A program made the position numbers and the translations under genes. The notes below the pieces were generated by a model. It did not search any database, had not been told where the DNA came from, and saw only the letters and a program-made list of their open reading frames with translations. This document shows, in pieces, positions 36,501-45,500 of a DNA stretch of 64,000 nt (position 1 is the stretch's first letter; each line of letters starts with the position of its first letter). Origin of the DNA: Candidula unifasciata (Eukaryota > Mollusca > Gastropoda > Stylommatophora > Geomitridae); the NCBI GenBank assembly GCA_905116865.2, contig CAJHNH020007579.1, positions 232,666 through 296,665 of the forward strand, written 5' to 3'.

Positions 36501-39500
36501 ATTCGAAGTATCCATGGCAACTCTTCAGCTCTGTTGGCCAGTAAAGCCTCCAGGGTACCACCACTGATAAACTTGGAGAGTACAAGAGGCAGACACCGCA
36601 TTCAGTAACTGATAGAGCATGTTGTGGATGACAGACATCACATTATGTTCTCAGGTGCTTTATTAATATCCTACCCCAAACAGGGGAAATCTACAGGTCA
36701 CGGGACAGTCTAATATTTCAGGGGGTGGTAGAAAGGCTGCATGCAGTTGTGGGATCTAGGCTGCATGCAGTCATGGGACCTAGGCTGCACTCTCTTGTGG
36801 GACGTAGGTGGATTGAGGTTAGGGCCAGTTCTAGATGTTTTGGGGTCGTTAAAAGCATCAAAAGCTGGGAAACCCAGTCCTACTACCCTCTAAAATGTTG
36901 GACTGTCCTGTGCCGTTGTCTGGGGTAGGATATTAATAAAGCACCTGTTCTCATTTAAACTGCTCCCTGTGTGGGTTTTGCGGTCCAGGGTGGGGGAGAT
37001 AGACTGAATTGCTTCCTAACAAGCATGTTGTAAAAGTAAGTACACTAATTGATACTTCCTTTGAAGTTAGAGTGCATCTGCCTAAGAGGCGGGGAGGAAC
37101 CAACAGTCTGTTTACAAGTAAGCTAGATCTGTAAAACTGATGTGCATGCAAAACTTCAGTTCCAGAACAAGACTAAAGTCCAGAAGTGGATGAACAACCA
37201 GAACTTTTCATCAGAGTTTACAGCATGGCAGGCAAGCATCTGGACACTGTGCTGATCATGGCCCTCTAGCTGGTCATGGGCTTAGTACACTTGTCTCCAC
37301 AGCGAGGTGCATTCATCATTTAGAGGTGACAGGTTCGATTCCCAGCACAGCAATTACAGCTTTTGATTTTCATGTTGTCTGGTGTGTCCGATTTTTCTAC
37401 TTCTTTCTGCGAGTGCAGATTAATATATTGTCTCCTTGTTTATTATATATTCATAATGTATCTCTTAGCTGAGTGTGGTGTATTTGTGTGGTAAATGTGT
37501 GGTGTATTTGTGTGGTAAATGTGTGACCTATCAACAGTCTTCTTGGCCGGACAAAACTCACATTCAGTTACTGCTCAATGAGCTGTTTCATGAGAAGTGA
37601 AGTGGGTTAAGTGGGTTTCAAGTGTCCCAACTACAATAAAATCCGTCCTTGTGTTTATTTATAGCAAACACTTGACCATTCGACAACAGGAATAAGTTTC
37701 AGATTTTCCATTTATTAAATTTCCAGCATTGTAATTATGTATGAAAGTGTATTTAGTGGTATATGTGATTGCATGTTTATATGCAAATATACATGTGTGT
37801 GTGTGGGGCATGATTGGTAAATGCGTATACATGTGGTAGCAATATAATGTAAACAATACAAAAGATGCAGCATTTCTTGTCCCATCTACAACACAGTGCA
37901 ATATTGAATGCCTAGTCCCCCGTGTGGGTTCCGGGGCCTCATTGTGGGGAAAATAAGAATAAACCCACTGCCTCCCCAAAAGCATGTCGTAAGAGTCGAC
38001 TAATTGGGGAGCTTCCTTTGAAGTCGGAGTGCATCTGCCGGAGAGGCAAGGAACCAACAGTCTGTGTTCAGTAGTGGATGAGCAGCCAGAACTTTCCGCC
38101 AGAGTGTACAGCTGGTGAACGCGAAGAAAAAGAAGAAGAAGAAGAAATGCCTAGCACCTCTACTTCTTCTTCTGTGTCCACCGGCTGTAAGCTCTGGCAG
38201 AAAGTCCAGGTTGTTCATCCATTTAAACTTTGGCTGTGTGCCAGGGCTTGAGTTTTGTGTGCACATCCGTTTTACTTGCTTACCTGTGAGCAGCTGGTTG
38301 TTTCTTGCTGTTCGGGCAGATGCATTCAGACTTTGAAGGATAATGACACCAGATGATAAATATTCTGTCTGACACAACACAACAAATGCTCTATCTTTGA
38401 CACAAGATTATAATGTTTTGTCTGTTTTTGACACAAGACAATGAATGTTCTGTCTGTCACAACAAATGTTCTATTTTTGACACAATATTATAATGTTTTG
38501 TCTGTTTTTGACACAAGATGATGAATGTTCTGTCTGTCGCAACAAATGTTCTATTTTTGACACAAGAAGATGAATGTTCTGTCTGACACAACACATGTTT
38601 TATTTTTGACACAAGATGATGAATGTTCTGTCTGACACAACAAATGTTCTATTTTTGACACGAGATGATAAATGTCACCTACAGTAGTTTAGGGTCAGTT
38701 ACATAGTGATAAATGGATGACCAAACGAATAAGAATGCTAGGCTCCTGTGTGGGAGACCCAGGTTCAAATCCTCTACAAGGTTTTTCTCACAGGAGGCAA
38801 AATTAAAATCCCAACCTGAACAGTCCGTTGCAACAGCACTAGCCATGCAGCCATAAATCTGCAGGCTTAAAGGGCAAAAGTGGCAAATACAGCTACTTAT
38901 GGTTGTTTTATGTAGTGACAAGTCACAATATAAACACATACTGTTAAAATGTTCAGTAATTCCTACCTCAGTTAAGGCATGCAGCTGCCCTTCATGGACA
39001 CAAACCCCAAGAAACCTACAAACAAAATATGTCAAAGACAAATTAACTACCAAACTTAAACACCAGCTATCTCAAATAACAACGTAACAATCACTGGAGG
39101 AAACTACGACACAATTTAACCCTACCAGACCTCAGGCCCTGAACCTAACTGCCTCCTATCCTGAGCTCCTGGGCATTAACGCGAAAAAACCAACATGATA
39201 TACAAAAATATTAGTTACATGCAAACAAGTGGATAGAATAAGATGAAACTTGGAGACATTGTAGTAAATAGGTTAATCTTTTATCTAGCACCAATATTCC
39301 ACCTTTGTGTGCTAAACCACCCCAGCAGGATCAACCTTGTTTCACAAAGTGAACACCAGATGTTGCTGTTTGAGGGACACGCCCCCTTTTCCTACTTTCG
39401 AGCTATTCCTAGATTTATAATTTTCAAGATTCTCCTCATCATTCCAGTTCTCACTGACTGTGTCACTTCAACTGTGAACGTAGTCTTCATGAAATTATGA

Positions 39501-42500
39501 CTCCGCAGAGTCTGAATAAACCAAAGTATCAATCACCTGTTGGACTGTGAAAAGCCTAGACCTACTTCACTTTTCTGTTGAAGTGGTTGGTTCATCAGCG
39601 GCTTATTTTATTATGAATTTTCAGAATTTGTTCACGTAAAACAACTCAAATTTTATCCAAACACATGCGGGCAGACATCTAGGAAGACTATCCACGAGAT
39701 CTGATTATGATTGGCTAGTTATTTTTAGTTTGTGGCGCATTGTTTTCTCATAGTTCGCAAATTCCCGACATTGAGGGACAGCGGTTTAGCGGCAGGTTCG
39801 GAAATTCCCGTAATAGCGAGCCAGCGGTCTGGTAGAGTTAATGTAAAGGACCCTTTTCCACGCCTTCAAGCGTATAAGCACATAGTGTTAAATCTATATG
39901 TTATAGACCAATAGGAACGCCATGTCATGAGTGATGTGGTCAACGTCAAGCAGGCCACCTTTACTTCCCAGGACTTTGCTTGGTACCTACTCAAGGCTGG
40001 GTCGACCTGGCAGCCAAGGTCAGATCTGAAAAAAGTCTGGTTCCTTTCGGACTTGAACCCAGGATGTTTGGATCTGCAGGTGGGCGCCAAGCTGATAGAC
40101 CACTGTGGCTTCCACAAGACAGTATAACAAAAATATTAATCGGAACAAATAATAAAGTCAGGCCCACAAACAGAGTGACTTCCCTTCCCATTGATGCCTC
40201 ATTGTGATGCAGGGCTTCTTCTATGTTGCAGGGGTGTCAGGTCAACCCTTTAAGACCTCTCTCTTTCCTCATCTTGTCACTGGCTTGTGTGATTATTTCC
40301 ACGTTTTGATACCTATGTGACTTTGCTACTTGTAATCATTAATCTACCGAACTGTGACTATGAACTGTCACTAAGAAGCTTAACAAAGGCAGGGAAAATG
40401 AAAACTAGAAGTTTGTTTACATGAAACAAATTTTTTTACAGACACGATTATTAACAGGTTGTATGTCAAATTTCAATAGCTTACATTGAACGGTTACTAA
40501 ATTACAGAATGTTAAAGTTGGGCACAATTTCCAGAACAGACTATAGTCATAGTACAGTGGATTAAATTCTTGATAATAGGTTGACTGCAGTCAGCCCTGT
40601 TTTTAATCACTATAATCAAGACAGTGGCTGTGTGGATGAGAGGTTAGTGAACCTGTTTCACAGTCAGTGTACCAGTATTTGATTTCCGAGGCAGGTGTTA
40701 AAAGAACAAAGCATAATAATTGCTTTCAGACAGTGGTGCAATAATAGCACTATGGAAGAGATTGGGGCCTTATCTCATTATGTTTTCTTTTATATTTTGG
40801 ATATTTTCTCCAGGACATGCCAGTTTGTTGGGAAATGAACAGGAAGATTAACTGGATCATGCTGCACCCCTCTGTGGTAAACTGATGCATGACAAACTAG
40901 ATGTGGTAAAGGCCCCGTGGGAGAGATGTGGTAAAGGCCCCGTGGGAGAGATGTGGTAAAGGCCCCGCGGGAGAGATGTGGTAAAGGCCCCGTGGGAGAG
41001 ATGTGGTAAAGGCCCTGTGGGAGAGATGTGGTAAAGGCCCCGTGGGAGAGATGTGGTAAAGGCCCCTTGCGAGAGATGTGGTAAAGGCCCCGTGGGAGAG
41101 ATGTGGTAAAGGCCCCGTGGGAGAGATGTGGTAAAGGCCCCGTGGGAGAGATGTGGTAAAGGCCCCGTGGGAGAGATGTGGTAAAGACCCCGTGGGAGAG
41201 ATGTGGTAAAGGCCCCGTGGGAGAGATGTGGTAAAGGCCCCGTGGGAGAGATGTGGTAAAGGCCCCGTGGGAGCGGGTAAACAGTGCAGAGACACAAACA
41301 GATCATCATGGTATGAAGAGAATGATGCAGCGAGGAATCACCAGGGAATCTGGTCAGAGAGAGGCGAGATAGAAATAAAATCAGACTGTTAATACCATAC
41401 AGACTAGAAGTCTGCACTTCGCTGCAGAAGATGAGGATAGGGCACTTTTGGGAATTTTCAAATATGGATTTGAACCTACAACTTTCAGGTCAGAGGTGTG
41501 CTTCCATCTGCTCTACAAGAGCGGTTCTCGGAAGAAAGAGTTATAATTTATCAATTTTATAATTTCAATGATGCGGACACAAACAATACATTCCACAATT
41601 TATTGCCAGGCATATTTCGCTGTATCTCGTCAGGTGCGTTACTACAGAGTTACATCAACATAAAATGAAGCACACAAACAACTGAACAAATTCAACTGAA
41701 ATGCAAATAGTTTCATTCGACACATCATGGTGTGTTTTTGCCGCTGGAAGCCTGTTGTGCAACCTATTGTTTGTGTCCGCATTATTTAAATTCATTACGG
41801 AAAAACATTGTTTTGAATATTATAACTGGTAAACCCCTGTGTGGGTTCCAGGGCCCTATTATAGGGAAAACAAGAACAGACCTACTGTCTACCCAAAAGC
41901 TTGTTGTAAGAGTCGACTAACTGGGAGCTTCCTTCAAAGTCGGAGTGCATCTGCCTGAGAGGCAAGGAACCAGCAGTCTGCATACAAATGAGTCAGATCT
42001 GTAAAACGGATGCACACGCAACACTCAGGTTCTGGAAGAGGACTGCAGTCCACAAGTGGATGAACAACCAGAACTTTCCGCCAGAGTTTACAGCTGGTGA
42101 AGGCGAAGAAGAAGATAACTGCTAAAAAGGATTATATATATTTTTTTAAAAATGATATCATAGATCCCTAAAGTGAACAGTGAGGAGAGAAGCCTGAAGT
42201 GCTGGGATAGTTCCCTCCATGATACCAAAGTGACTGCATAGGACACAACAGAATGAAGGAATAGACTGTGAGCCCTATGTGACACATAATGGTACAAGAG
42301 AAAATGATGATGGCTACAGGCAAGTACAGGAGAATCTTTCTCTCACTTCCGTACTTGAGAATATTTGGGTGAGACAGCCGGTTCATGAGTTGAATCTCCC
42401 GCAGGGCTCCAAGTCGGTTCGCATGATCCTTGTTTATTTTCATCACCATTTCTTCACCTGTCACTCGATGGGTGGCCTGCAAAATTGAACACATTAAGTC

Positions 42501-45500
42501 AACTAGAGAAATGGAGCTCATAATGAGATACAGAAATGTATATGACTTTAAGAAATATAGAAATAGAGATATCATCATCATCAAGTAGCATGTCCTTTGC
42601 AAAAGGTCGCTCTCATCACAGTCTGCCTAAAAAAACTCGGACTCTCGCCAGCTCTTCCGCCTTATGTATTTTTATACTCAAGGAGTCACTTATATCCTGT
42701 GCTCATCTTCGTGTTGGTCGGCCCCTGCCCCTCCTTTCTGGTACCACGCCTTCTGCTATTATTTTTTTCCAATCCGTCGTGGTGCTTGATATGACCAAAA
42801 TATTTCAGCTTTCGAAACAGGATGCTGTTTATTAGCCAATTTTCTTTGATGTTCAGATCTTTCAAGATGTCAGTATTTATCCTTTTCTTTGTCCAAGATA
42901 TTCTGAGAATCTTTCTATAGCATTTCAGCTTAAAACCCCTATTCTCTTTTTTAAGGACTGAGAGATAATCAACGACTCACATCTGTATGTAGCCACAGGG
43001 AAGATGCATGTTCTCAAAATTCTAATATTTATCTCCTTGCTGGTGTTTCAAAAAGTCTCCATTGCTATTTATTATTAAGCCTAGATAAGATAATCAAAGT
43101 CTGTGACATTTTACATTTCTTTAAAATTTATTATTTTTGGGGGACAGTAGTTTTATCCGAGATATAGCAATGTATAGAATTTATACAGAAATGGATATCA
43201 CATTAATGGATATCATCATAGTAATAGATACAGCAATGGAAATCACATTACCAGATGTAGAAATAGATATCATATTAACTGTTATCACATTAATGGATAT
43301 CACATTAACAGATACAGCATACCAGATGTAGAAATAGATATCATATTAAATGTTATCACATTAACAGATACAGCATAGGATATCACATTAAAAGATACAG
43401 AAATAGATATCACATTAAAAGATATAGAAATGGACGTCACATGAACAGAAATGGATACGACACTAACAGATTTAGCCAGAATGCCAGATTCTCAAATCCC
43501 AAGCTGTTAGGGACACCAATGGTTACCTTGTAAACATTAGCAAAGAATCCGCTGCCCAGCTCCTCCAAGACGAAGTCATCAATGCAAGTCAGAGCCGACA
43601 CTGCATGTCTCAGCGCCAGACAAGATGATGTCGGCTGAGGAGAAGGTGAAGGTAGCTTCTCCTCCGAGTTCTTGTCAATGAAGAAACCTGTGCGTTGTTA
43701 AAGGTAGGATTTCATCATGGATTAACAGCACACACAAACTTCCTACAGATTAAACTGTTCTATTAGATCAAGTAATTAACACTGTCCTCCAATCCTCATC
43801 CTTTTGCTCTTCCTATCTTTACATTGCATGATGTTTGGGAATGTGTGCAGCTCTAAGTCCTCAGGTTAAAATTCTTCTTCTTCGCGTTCACCAGCTGTAA
43901 ACTCTGGTGGAAAGTTCTGATTGTTCGTCCACTTCTGGACTGCAGACCTGTTCCAGAACCTGAGTGTTGCGTGTGCATCCGTTTGACAGATCTGACTCAT
44001 TTGTGTGCAGACTGCTGGTTCCTTGCCTCTCAGGCAGATGCACTCCGATTTTGAAGGAAGCCCCCAATTAGTCGACTCTTACAACAAGCTTTTGGGTAGG
44101 CAGTGGGTCTATTTTTGTTTTCCCCACAATAGGGCCCTGGGACCCATACAGGGAAGGTTGAAATTGAAACTACTACCTTACACCACATTAAAAAGTGGTT
44201 AAGTGAGGAGAGTAACAAAACTGTTTAATGTGGCAATTGCAGAAAAGTGTAGAATAATAATAAACCAGAAGAACATATGCCTGAGGTTAGGAACCTAGAG
44301 TCTGCACACAAATAAGCCTGACCCGTAAAACGGATGTGTACGCAACGCTCAGGTTCTGGAACAAGAGATGAGTCTAAATGGCGCAGTTTACAACCGGCGA
44401 ACACGAAGAAGAAGAAAAAGAAGAAGAAGGAGAAGAAGATAAAGCAGAAGAAGAAGAAGAAGAAGAAGAAAAAGAAGAAGTAGAGGAAGAAGAAGAAGTA
44501 GAAAAAAAACCTGAAGAACCAGAAGGAGATTTACCTTATTTCTCTATATTCCCATATTCTGATTGCAACCATTATTTCACCTAGTCACGTGATGATCTTC
44601 CCTGACCCCAAACTACACACAATATTGATGAAATTTGCCGTGTTGATTCTGGGGTCTCATTTTAGAGGAAAAATAACAGTAGACCCACTGCTCCCCTAAC
44701 AAATGTGTCGCGACAGCCAACTAAACAGCAGTGTTTTCATCAAAGTTGGAGTGTATCTGTCTGAGTGATTACAAACCAACAGCCTACAAACAAATAAGCC
44801 AGATCTGTACAATGGAAATGCAAGCAAATTTCAAATTCTGAACAAGATCAAGGTCTAGAACTGGGAGGGCAACAAGCACTTTGCATTGGAGTTCACAGCT
44901 GGCAGACACTAAGAAGAAGAAGATACTGGTGGAAAATGTGGTGTCACTTTTCTGATGATTATGAACTTCTTCTTTCTTCTCTGTTCAGCAGCTGTAAGCT
45001 GTAGTAGAAAGTCACGGTTGTTCATCAATTTGAAGCTGCAGTAGAAAGTCCTCGTTGTTCATCCATTTGAAGCTCCAATGGAAAGTCCTGGTTGTTCATC
45101 CATTTGAAGCTCCAGTGGAAAGTTCTGGTTGTTCCTCCATTTGAAGCTCCAGTGAAAAGTCCTGGTTGTTCCTCCATTTGAAGCTCCAGTGGAAAGTCCT
45201 GGTTGTTCCTCCATTTGAAGCTCCAGTAGAAAGTCCTGGTTGTTCATCCATTTGAAGCTCCAATGGAAAGTCCTGGTTGTTCACCCATTTGAAGCTCCAG
45301 TGGAAAGTCATGGTTGTTCACCTATTTGAAGCTCCAGTGGAAAGTCATGGTTGTTGACCCATTTGAAGCTCTAGTGGAAAGTCACGGTTGTTTATCCATT
45401 TGAAGCTCTAGTGGAAAGTCACGGTTGTTTATCCATTTGAAGCTCCAGTGGAAAGCAAGTCGTAGTTCATCCATTTGAAGCTCTAGTGGAAAGCAAGTCG

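Noticed and set aside
40857..41417. 186-codon minus-strand frame with a 25-residue repeat
   Set aside because: It is the reverse of the 25-bp array inside a LINE.
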